Source: an uncultured Ruminococcus sp.
Lineage (GTDB): Bacteria; Bacillota; Clostridia; Oscillospirales; Ruminococcaceae
Assembly: GCF_946187255.1 (NCBI RefSeq)
Contig: NZ_CAMHRZ010000246.1
Span: forward strand, 1 to 5,180
Direction: 5' to 3'
DNA length: 5,180 bases
The notes beneath the pieces were generated by a model. That model saw nothing but the letters and a program-made list of their open reading frames with translations, did not search any database and had not been told where the DNA came from. Positions 1 through 5,180 of the stretch are shown here, in pieces. The translations under genes were made by a program, and so were the position numbers. How positions within the stretch are numbered: position 1 is the stretch's first letter; each line of letters begins with the position of its first letter.

Positions 1-643
1 CGTTCTCATCGGTACGGAAGGTTATCTCAAAATCGTACTTTGCCGCATCCAGCACGTCGCCCACATTGCCCGATCTCAGCAGATCATCTATCTTGCGGAT
101 ATATTCCGTTTCCGTAATAATACCCGGTTTGTGCTCTTCGCTTTCTTCACGGGCAGTTAACAGCATCTCGCGGGTGATCTTCACATTGTCATCAATAAGT
201 GCTATTTCATCTGATCCTGTTACCTCCGTAAGCACTGCAATTGCAGCGCAGTATATCTCCTTTGCAGCGTGAGCCTCATCGCTGTCATAATCTTCGATAA
301 AGCCTGCGGCTTCTTCGTGACTTTCGTCCTCCTGCGTCTGTGCGGCGGGCGTGTTCGGTTCGCCGCCCATATAGGTTCGCACCTGGATCACCCTGTGTAT
401 AAAAGCTCCGCCTGCGACCACCACAAGTGCTGCCGCAGCTATTGCGGGCGCAAAACGCCTGCTGTGTACCTTTATATTCTTTCCCGTAGCCGTAATAACA
501 TTATTTTCCATATTGATGACCTCCGTCCTGTCCTTGACAGACTCATCATACTGCGGGAACTGCTTTTTGAGCGCTGCTTTGAGCTCTGCTTTTTTTATGT
601 CACTAAGTTTTGTCTTGTCATACATATCCTTTACAGTCTTCAC
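1..643 (-). CDS. Putative membrane-anchored anti-sigma factor (partial, 3' end outside window)
   Basis: The visible 214 residues begin at a GTG and run off the left edge without a stop. Residues 1-61 are charged and predicted cytoplasmic. Residues 64-82 (RFAPAIAAAALVVVAGGAFI region) form one hydrophobic segment preceded by His-Ser-Arg-Arg, giving an N-in, C-out topology. Residues 83-214 are acidic and predicted outside the cell. The GTG overlaps the sigma factor stop by four bases (GTGA) and has AAGGAG at 657-652 with 8-nt spacing, so the start is well supported and translation is probably coupled. An in-frame ATG at codon 7 is a weaker alternative. Position after an ECF sigma gene and single-pass topology suggest an anti-sigma factor that holds the sigma at the membrane. 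No HxxxCxxC zinc anti-sigma motif is present, so this is not a classical ZAS protein. The family is not recognised from sequence; the role is inferred from context. Confidence 0.62.
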   Translation of the reverse strand, partial: MKTVKDMYDKTKLSDIKKAELKAALKKQFPQYDESVKDRTEVINMENNVITATGKNIKVHSRRFAPAIAAAALVVVAGGAFIHRVIQVRTYMGGEPNTPAAQTQEDESHEEAAGFIEDYDSDEAHAAKEIYCAAIAVLTEVTGSDEIALIDDNVKITREMLLTAREESEEHKPGIITETEYIRKIDDLLRSGNVGDVLDAAKYDFEITFRTDEN

Positions 644-1131
644 ACGCTCATCTCCTTCCCATGATCAGCCAGTTCGTCCCTGAGCTTATCACGCGCACGT
701 TTCAGCCGTGATACCACAGTGCCCTTAGGAAGACACAGTACATGAGCTATCTCCTCTGTTTTGTACTCCTCATAGTAATAAAGGTATATCACGGTGCGGT
801 ACTTTTCGGGCAGTTTGCAAAGTGCCCGTTCAACGTCCAGCTCATCCTCAGACCAGCTGAATTCAGCCTTGTGAACGTCTTTCAGTTCTGCCGAACGCTT
901 CCATCTCGCAGACCTCACAATGTCCTTGCAGCGGTTGATGGCAGTGCGCAGCAGCCAGGCTTTCAGATGCTCGTCGCTTTGTATGTCCAGCTCCTCACAG
1001 ACCGAAAAATACTTCATCAGCACATCGCTGACAACGTCCTCAGCTTCATGGCTGTCTCCCAGATAGGAATACGCCGCTCTGTAAATATGATCGGCAAATC
1101 TGTCAACGACTTCGTCAATACCGAACAACAC
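640..1131 (-). CDS. ECF-type RNA polymerase sigma factor (sigma-70 family)
   Basis: This 163-residue protein directs RNA polymerase to a small set of promoters. Region 2 covers about residues 6-78, with the characteristic EAEDVVSDV stretch at 29-37 and the basic end KDIVRSARWKR. After a short linker, region 4 covers about 97-153, with LPEKYRTVIYLYYYEEY and the helix-turn-helix EEIAHVLCLPKGTVVSRLKR at about 126-145. The length and the absence of region 3 are typical of ECF sigmas. The GTG start is chosen because GGAGGTGAT (1144-1136) lies upstream with 8-nt spacing. A longer reading from an ATG at 1230 would add 33 residues with no family resemblance, lacks a ribosome site and starts in AT-rich DNA. 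The stop overlaps the start of the downstream membrane protein by four bases, indicating one operon. An adjacent repeat array upstream may be regulatory. Confidence 0.93.
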   Translation of the reverse strand: MLFGIDEVVDRFADHIYRAAYSYLGDSHEAEDVVSDVLMKYFSVCEELDIQSDEHLKAWLLRTAINRCKDIVRSARWKRSAELKDVHKAEFSWSEDELDVERALCKLPEKYRTVIYLYYYEEYKTEEIAHVLCLPKGTVVSRLKRARDKLRDELADHGKEMSV

Positions 1132-1135
1132 CTTT

Positions 1136-1146
1136 ATCACCTCCCC
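1136..1146 (-). promoter_or_regulatory. Strong Shine-Dalgarno deciding the sigma factor start
   Basis: On the minus strand the sequence reads GGGGAGGTGAT, nearly a full complement of the 16S rRNA 3' end. There are 8 nt between GGAGG and the GTG at 1131. It selects this GTG over the in-frame ATG at 1230. A 10-bp palindrome CCCGCGCGGG (1144-1153) overlaps its upstream edge. Confidence 0.85.
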
Positions 1147-1162
1147 GCGCGGGTCAACATTC

Positions 1163-1174
1163 TGAAGATCTTCA
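1163..1174. promoter_or_regulatory. 12-bp perfect palindrome near the predicted sigma transcription start
   Basis: TGAAGATCTTCA is a perfect dyad lying just downstream of the candidate -10 and about 20 bp upstream of the ribosome site. Its position would suit a repressor operator, but a 12-bp palindrome may also occur by chance. Confidence 0.25.
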
Positions 1175-1178
1175 CCTA

Positions 1179-1215
1179 TAATACGGAACAGAACGCAGTT
1201 TGATTGCATAGTTTG
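1179..1215 (-). promoter_or_regulatory. Candidate promoter of the sigma/anti-sigma operon
   Basis: The minus strand carries CGTATTAT (1185-1178), which contains a TATTAT -10-like hexamer and a CGTATT resembling the -10 of ECF promoters such as that of Bacillus SigW. TGCAAT lies 17 bp upstream (1208-1203) as a possible ECF-like -35. A housekeeping -35 at the right distance is poor. A start near 1172 would give a leader of about 40 nt ending at the strong ribosome site. Autoregulation by the encoded sigma is common for this family but is inferred here only from weak similarity. Confidence 0.33.
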
Positions 1216-1256
1216 AAAAAATATTTTCACGGCTCACTTTTGAATGCCAAAACGTA

Positions 1257-1360
1257 TTTTACTGTATTTACTGTATTTTACTGTAATCACTTTACAGTAA
1301 AATAAAAGCCCTATTTTACGGCGTTTGAGAGCCAAAAATCATTTTACTGTATTTACTGTA
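1257..1360. repeat. Left arm of iterated TTTACTGTA dyad element
   Basis: The arm contains six copies of the unit. Three are direct (TTTTACTGTA at 1257-1266, ATTTACTGTA at 1266-1275, TTTTACTGTA at 1276-1285), one is inverted (TACAGTAAAA at 1293-1302), and two more are direct (1342-1351 and 1351-1360). Adjacent direct copies are 9-10 bp apart, about one helical turn. The third and fourth copies form a perfect inverted repeat with 10-bp arms and a 7-bp spacer (1276-1302). The sequence between clusters contains TAAAAGCCC (1302-1310), which recurs as TAAATGCCC in the mirrored arm. No coding sequence is seen here. Confidence 0.9.
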
Positions 1361-1389
1361 GGGTGTATATAGTAGCCAAAAATAATTAA

Positions 1390-1406
1390 TTACCATATAT
1401 TGGTAA
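1390..1406. repeat. Central palindrome TTACCA-N5-TGGTAA
   Basis: TTACCATATATTGGTAA has 6-bp perfect arms around a TATAT spacer. Its centre (1398) lies within 2 bp of the symmetry axis of the two large arms (1399.5), so it sits at the apex of the whole element. It looks like an operator or the tip of a cruciform. The core differs from the TTTACTGTA unit, so a second protein could bind here. Confidence 0.6.
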
Positions 1407-1438
1407 ATATCTGTTATTTTACGTTTTATCTCTATCCG

Positions 1439-1542
1439 TACAGTTTTTACAGTAAAATAAAAAACAGGGCTGAAACGTAGCTTTTTCGGGCATTTAATTT
1501 ACTGTATTTCCGTTACAGTAAAATACAGTAAAATAAGTAAAA
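1439..1542. repeat. Right arm of iterated TTTACTGTA dyad element
   Basis: This is the mirror image of the left arm and has the same length of 104 nt. Copies are TACAGTTTT (1439-1447, degenerate flank), TACAGTAAAA (1448-1457), the oppositely oriented TTTACTGTA (1498-1506), TACAGTAAAA (1514-1523 and 1524-1533), and a decayed TAAGTAAAA (1534-1542). The pair at 1498-1506 and 1514-1522 again forms an inverted repeat with a 7-bp spacer, as in the left arm. A gap-free hand alignment of this arm, reverse-complemented, to the left arm gives about 72 matches in 104, including matches outside the units (such as GCCC and GTTT). The arms therefore appear to share ancestry rather than only binding sites. 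Confidence 0.9.
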
Positions 1543-1580
1543 TGTTTAGCGCACTAAATCGCAGAACAGTCATTCCGCAG

Positions 1581-1612
1581 AAAAACGGCGGGCAGATATG
1601 CTCTCCCGCCGT
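1581..1612 (-). terminator. Rho-independent terminator of the cyclase gene
   Basis: On the minus strand ACGGCGGG (1612-1605) pairs with CCCGCCGT (1592-1585) around a 12-nt loop that can itself pair AGA with TCT. Five T residues follow (1585-1581). The stem begins 15 nt after the cyclase stop, so transcription probably ends before the repeat element and the sigma operon is a separate unit. Confidence 0.88.
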
Positions 1613-1626
1613 GACTGCTTTTTCAG

Positions 1627-4455
1627 CTATTTTCGCACAGAGCGAAATACGTTGCCTTTGTCATCCTCCGACATATTGCTGATATAGTCCAGATAGATCC
1701 TGACGGTATCGTCCGCTCTGCCCGAATCTATTATCATTTGCAGCTGTTTAACAGCGTCCCCTCTTCTGCCGAGATGGAAAAGTCTTACAGCTTCACGGAA
1801 ATCATTCTTGTTCTCCGAACGTATACGCCTTAATTCTCCGTCCATGCAGTCCAGGACTTCGTACACCGCCTTTACCTCGTTTACTCCCGCCACCTGCAAT
1901 ATGCCAAGATAACGCAGGTCAAGAGATTCGGGAACGTTCATGCGGTCAAGGGTATCCTTTGAGATCAGCATCGCCGTATGGTACTGCTTTGTCAGCGATT
2001 CAAGGCGGGAGGCGAGATTTACGGTATCAGATATGACCGTACCCGAAAGGCGCTCGCTCTCACCCACGATGCCGATACGCGCCATACCCGTATGGACACC
2101 AATGCCTATATTTATGTCACTTACACCCAAAGCCTCTGCGGTGGAAGGGTCCAGCACTATATCATGATACATCTCGATACCGCAGGCAACTGCGCTGTCG
2201 GGGTCTTCAAACAGTGCCATTACCGCATCTCCGATGTACTTGTCAACAAAGCCGCCGTACTTTCTCACCAGAGGACCCGCTTTGCCGTAGATCACATTGA
2301 CGAACTCAAAGTTCTCCTTTGCGGTCATAATCTCGGAATTGATAGAGAAGGAACGGATATCCGTAAACAGCACCGTCAGCTCACGGCTTTCGGCATCACC
2401 CAATTCCAGGTCGGTGAATTTCTCCTTGCCCAACAGTTCGCGGAATTTTTCGGGCACGAATTTGTAGTAGAACTGCTCGTTGGCATCCTTCTCCTTGAAC
2501 ATTGTATCAAGACTGGAAGCCATCGTGTTCACCTGACGGCATATCTCACCCAACTCATCTCTCGCTCTGGAACTGGTTCTCGCAGTGAAATCGCCGTTTG
2601 CTATCTTCGTGACGGTGTCGGTGGCTTTCTTGATGGTACCCGTTGTGTATATGGATACTGCCACCACCGCCAGCACCAGCACAAGCGCTATGGGTACCAG
2701 CATGACTATGAGATCGACTTTGATCCTCTCCTGCATATCCACAAAGTTGAAGCTGTCATTGGTTACGGATATAAACGCCACATAGTTCCCGCTGCTGTCA
2801 TAGATAGGCGCCACCGCCTGATAGGAATTGCTCTCACCCTGTAAAAGGGTCTTGGTAAGCAGATCGTCGGGATCGATGTACTCATAGATACTTACGATAC
2901 CGCCGTCGATGGCATCTTCCAGTATCTCCTCTTCGGTAAAGCTCTCCGTCACATCGGTATAGGGCATCGCATCACTGGAAGAGTCCGCATATATGTACGC
3001 ATACTTTCCTGCGGGTATGCAGATACGGATATTGTAGTTGCTGCTCCAGTAACTTCGGCTGTGGTTCGTCATCGTGAGAAGCTGTTCTCTGTTATACATG
3101 AGATCCTCATTTGTGGGAGTCAGCCTGTCACCGTCGATGTTCACAAGACACAGCTCACATATCGCATTGATCTCGCTGGTGCAGTCGGAAAGGTATATAT
3201 CGGTGCTGTGCTGCTGCACAAAGAAGTATATCACCACTACCGAAGCTATGGTCAGCGGTATCATCAGCATCAGCTGTTTTATCAGCAGCTTGCGCTTGAC
3301 TATCAGCAGGAAAAGCAGCAGTATCATCGCGATGATGAATAAACAGTCGGATATAAGATCAAGTATCGAGCTGACTTCGGATGCGACCGGCACCCTGAAC
3401 GTAGTCTTTAAAGTCTCCGTCCTGCCGTCGGGGGACATTGCAAAGGCATCGCAGCAGGTGCCGATGATAAGCCGTTTGCCGTCGGTGCTGAGAGAGGTTA
3501 TGCAGATATACTCATCATCATAAAAATGCTTGTCGGGTTCATTGTAAAGCTGCTGCAGCGTGACAGCTTCGGTAAAGCCTGTTTCCTCAAAGCAGTATAC
3601 CGTTTCGGGATTGTAATCAAGAGTAAGGTATATCTTTCCCGCCGCCTCTGCCGCATTGAGGATAACATTTGTATCCTTAGTATCCCCATCGGGCGGACCG
3701 CAGCTGAAAACAGGATCGCCCAACGGTTCATCGGGTACGGCGATAAACACATCTCCGTCACTGCGAACAAGCATATATCTCCTGTTAAGGGCGAACACAC
3801 CGCCGTAATATCTGCCGTCCTCTTCGGCGGGATACAGCGCTTCAAGGGTCTGGGTGCCCGTTCGGGTATCTATGGAATAAAGTTCGGTCTTTGAGGGGTC
3901 AACGTAGGCAAAACGCAGATAGCCCATAGAATAGGAAAATGCTGTCAGTCTCGGTGAACGCAGTGCGGGCAGTTTGGCATCGTCATACTCAAATCCGCAT
4001 ATCTTCGCGATACTTTTGCCGTCCGCCGAAATGGAAAGCACGCCCTCCGAACTTATGGCGCTGTATTGATCGGTCCATGTGACGTAATGCAGATACAGCA
4101 CATCTTTATCGCCAAAAACGATATGTATCCTCGACTGCGAACCGCAGTATTCGGACAAAGCATCATATCCCAGCATATACCTCATCCTGCCTGTGGAAGG
4201 ATCACCGCAATAGATGAGCGAGTTATACTGCGCTATCTCGTCAACGGCTATAAGCCCGTCAGCGGATACGGCGATATCCTTTGCGGCAACGGGACTGACC
4301 TCCAGTTCGGGCAGAAAACTGCCTGTGTCATAGACCTCATCGGATATGAAATTGGCAATAAGCCCCAACAACAAAGACACTGCCAGCACCAGAACAAACA
4401 GAAAGGGCTTGCGTGGAGACAGCGATATTTTTTTGATAAAACCCGGTTTTTTCAT
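1627..4455 (-). CDS. Membrane class III adenylyl cyclase with two extracellular sensor modules and HAMP
   Basis: This 942-residue protein is predicted to make cAMP from ATP in response to an external signal. Order: basic N-terminus; TM1 17-37; extracellular 40-360 with about six recurring strand patterns resembling a beta-propeller; TM2 about 364-386; basic loop KRKLLIK; TM3 394-413; extracellular Cache-like module 414-580 (APIYDSSGNYVAFISV near 549-564); TM4 582-606; HAMP about 604-656; cyclase linker 657-690; catalytic domain 690-867; helical TPR-like tail 880-925. Metal-binding Asp699 (LFTDIRSFS) and Asp743 (DKYIGDAVMALF), purine-selecting Lys739 and Thr806, and transition-state Asn813 and Arg817 (TVNLASRLE) are all present. 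The Lys/Thr pair is that of class IIIb adenylyl cyclases. The ATG start has AAAGGA at 4469-4464. Positive charges sit on the predicted inside of each segment. The propeller and Cache calls are by pattern only; the cyclase is secure. Confidence 0.93.
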   Translation of the reverse strand: MKKPGFIKKISLSPRKPFLFVLVLAVSLLLGLIANFISDEVYDTGSFLPELEVSPVAAKDIAVSADGLIAVDEIAQYNSLIYCGDPSTGRMRYMLGYDALSEYCGSQSRIHIVFGDKDVLYLHYVTWTDQYSAISSEGVLSISADGKSIAKICGFEYDDAKLPALRSPRLTAFSYSMGYLRFAYVDPSKTELYSIDTRTGTQTLEALYPAEEDGRYYGGVFALNRRYMLVRSDGDVFIAVPDEPLGDPVFSCGPPDGDTKDTNVILNAAEAAGKIYLTLDYNPETVYCFEETGFTEAVTLQQLYNEPDKHFYDDEYICITSLSTDGKRLIIGTCCDAFAMSPDGRTETLKTTFRVPVASEVSSILDLISDCLFIIAMILLLFLLIVKRKLLIKQLMLMIPLTIASVVVIYFFVQQHSTDIYLSDCTSEINAICELCLVNIDGDRLTPTNEDLMYNREQLLTMTNHSRSYWSSNYNIRICIPAGKYAYIYADSSSDAMPYTDVTESFTEEEILEDAIDGGIVSIYEYIDPDDLLTKTLLQGESNSYQAVAPIYDSSGNYVAFISVTNDSFNFVDMQERIKVDLIVMLVPIALVLVLAVVAVSIYTTGTIKKATDTVTKIANGDFTARTSSRARDELGEICRQVNTMASSLDTMFKEKDANEQFYYKFVPEKFRELLGKEKFTDLELGDAESRELTVLFTDIRSFSINSEIMTAKENFEFVNVIYGKAGPLVRKYGGFVDKYIGDAVMALFEDPDSAVACGIEMYHDIVLDPSTAEALGVSDINIGIGVHTGMARIGIVGESERLSGTVISDTVNLASRLESLTKQYHTAMLISKDTLDRMNVPESLDLRYLGILQVAGVNEVKAVYEVLDCMDGELRRIRSENKNDFREAVRLFHLGRRGDAVKQLQMIIDSGRADDTVRIYLDYISNMSEDDKGNVFRSVRK

Positions 4456-4463
4456 GGATACGT

Positions 4464-4469
4464 TCCTTT
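4464..4469 (-). promoter_or_regulatory. Ribosome binding site of the cyclase
   Basis: AAAGGA on the minus strand with 8 nt before the ATG at 4455 supports this start. The residues that follow are basic and lead into TM1, as expected for an intact N-terminus. Confidence 0.7.
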
Positions 4470-4500
4470 ACATGATAAGCGTTCGACGGACTTTTTTCCT

Positions 4501-4536
4501 ATTATAATTTTTATCATAAAATCGCGATAAAGTCAA
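4501..4536 (-). promoter_or_regulatory. Candidate promoter of the cyclase gene
   Basis: The minus strand has TTGACT (4536-4531), a good -35, and a perfect TATAAT (4506-4501), but these are 24 bp apart, too far to work together. TTGACT pairs at 17 bp with the weaker TAAAAA (4513-4508); TATAAT at 17 bp has only TATCGC upstream. The region therefore probably holds the promoter, but which hexamers are used is unclear. An 8-bp palindrome ATCGCGAT (4521-4528) lies between them. Confidence 0.42.
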
Positions 4537-4558
4537 TAGTTCCTAAACTCAAAATCGC

Positions 4559-4596
4559 AAAAAACAAGTCCGCTGACCTCATGCCGGCGAACTTGT
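4559..4596 (-). terminator. Rho-independent terminator of the UDP-glucose dehydrogenase gene
   Basis: On the minus strand ACAAGTTCGC (4596-4587) pairs with GCGGACTTGT (4573-4564), a 10-bp stem with one G-T pair and a 13-nt loop. Six T residues follow (4564-4559). It begins 24 nt after the dehydrogenase stop and separates that gene from the cyclase. Confidence 0.85.
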
Positions 4597-4619
4597 AAAA
4601 CACATATTATGATCGGGAG

Positions 4620-5180
4620 TCAGTCTCTCCTGAAAATATCCCTTGTATAGACCTTCTCAGCCACATCATCAAGGCAGGCATCATAACGGTTTGCGATTAT
4701 AGCCGCGCTCTGTGCCTTGAACTTTTCAATGTCGTTCACCACAAGGCTGCCGAAGAATGTCTCGCCGTCTTTCAGGGTGGGCTCGTAGATTATAACCGTC
4801 GCGCCCTTAGCTTTGATACGCTTCATAACGCCCTGTATGGATGACTGGCGGAAATTGTCGCTGTTGGACTTCATCGTAAGCCTGTAAACACCGATAACAA
4901 CACTCTTCTCGCTTGCGGAATCCCACGAACTGTTTGCGGAATAATAGCCTGCCATTTCCAGCACTCTGTCGGCAATGAAATCCTTTCTCGTGCGGTTGGA
5001 CTGCACGATCGCCGTCATCATGTCCTGCGGAACGTCGGCGTAGTTTGCCAGCAGCTGTTTGGTATCCTTCGGCAGACAGTAACCACCGTAACCGAATGAG
5101 GGGTTATTGTAGTGACTGCCTATTCTCGGGTCAAGGCAAACGCCGTCGATTATCTGCTGAGTGTTCAGCCCTTTCAGCTC
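4620..5180 (-). CDS. ugd: UDP-glucose 6-dehydrogenase, C-terminal half (partial, 5' end outside window)
   Basis: The enzyme oxidises UDP-glucose to UDP-glucuronate with two NAD+, supplying precursors for capsule, exopolysaccharide or cell-wall glycans in the cytoplasm. The 186 visible residues are in frame from the window edge. They start in the central helical domain and contain the active-site loop SFGYGGYCLPKDTKQL (28-43) with catalytic Cys35 (codon at 5078-5076). SNRTRKDFIA (61-70) follows, then the C-terminal UDP-binding domain with GVYRLTMKSNSDNFR (97-111), SSIQGVMKRIKAKG (113-126), VIIYEPTL and the closing YTRDIFRRD. Close agreement with the short bacterial form of about 390-400 residues implies that roughly 210 N-terminal residues, including the NAD-binding Rossmann fold, lie beyond the edge. 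An internal Met at 5021 is not the start because conserved active-site sequence lies upstream of it. A terminator follows the stop. Confidence 0.96.
   Translation of the reverse strand, partial: ELKGLNTQQIIDGVCLDPRIGSHYNNPSFGYGGYCLPKDTKQLLANYADVPQDMMTAIVQSNRTRKDFIADRVLEMAGYYSANSSWDSASEKSVVIGVYRLTMKSNSDNFRQSSIQGVMKRIKAKGATVIIYEPTLKDGETFFGSLVVNDIEKFKAQSAAIIANRYDACLDDVAEKVYTRDIFRRD

Noticed and set aside
66..664. Two overlapping plus-strand open frames (66-272 and 269-664)
   Set aside because: Both lie opposite the coupled membrane protein, whose frame is supported by the GTGA overlap and a strong ribosome site.
742..1203. Open frame of 153 codons on the plus strand opposite the sigma factor
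   Set aside because: The opposite strand encodes clear sigma regions 2 and 4; this frame is a shadow.
1257..1542. CRISPR array
   Set aside because: The units are only 9-10 bp, occur in both orientations, abut each other or have irregular gaps, and there are no uniform spacers or cas genes.
1257..1542. Insertion sequence
   Set aside because: There is no transposase reading frame and no target-site duplication visible by eye at the arm ends. A non-autonomous element remains possible and is covered in the findings.
1542..1682. Small plus-strand frame starting at ATG 1542, about 46 codons
   Set aside because: It has no ribosome site, crosses the cyclase terminator and runs antisense into the cyclase C-terminus.
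1978..2844. Open frame of 288 codons on the plus strand
   Set aside because: It lies wholly opposite the cyclase catalytic, HAMP and Cache-like coding region, whose catalytic residues prove the minus strand is coding. Its translation is rich in His, Tyr, Arg and Gln without any recognisable domain, as expected of an antisense shadow.
3498..3845. Minus-strand open frame of 115 codons within the cyclase
   Set aside because: It is out of frame inside the continuous 942-codon gene and has no domain features.
4066..4530. Open frame of 154 codons on the plus strand across the cyclase start
   Set aside because: It is antisense to the cyclase N-terminus and promoter and shows no domain.

Overview
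The window looks like chromosomal DNA of an anaerobic Firmicute, most likely a Ruminococcus-like member of the Clostridia. This is an inference from the protein style, the strong GGAGG-type ribosome binding sites, the AT-rich intergenic DNA beside coding DNA of roughly balanced base composition, and the close match of the UDP-glucose dehydrogenase to the Gram-positive short form. All four genes lie on the minus strand, so transcription runs from high to low coordinates.

Reading in the direction of transcription: (1) 5180-4620 holds the C-terminal half of a UDP-glucose 6-dehydrogenase, cut by the window edge and followed by a Rho-independent terminator (4559-4596). (2) A short promoter region (about 4501-4536) precedes a 942-residue multi-domain membrane protein (4455-1627). 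It has a predicted extracellular beta-propeller-like module, a second Cache-like extracellular module, a HAMP linker and a complete class III nucleotide cyclase domain whose residues predict adenylyl cyclase activity. It has its own terminator (1581-1612) and appears to be transcribed alone. (3) A 495-bp AT-rich intergenic region (1132-1626) contains an unusual structure. Twelve copies (ten with an exact 9-mer core) of TTTACTGTA are arranged as two 104-nt inverted arms of equal length around a central palindrome. (4) Downstream of this are an ECF-type RNA polymerase sigma factor (1131-640, starting at a GTG with a near-ideal Shine-Dalgarno) and a translationally coupled single-pass membrane protein (643 to beyond the left edge), which is probably its anti-sigma factor.

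The genes form three transcription units. The cyclase would convert an outside signal into cAMP. The sigma/anti-sigma pair would convert an envelope signal into a transcriptional response. The dehydrogenase makes UDP-glucuronate for surface polysaccharide. Nothing in the window directly links the three. The most unexplained feature is the iterated, dyad-symmetric repeat upstream of the sigma operon.
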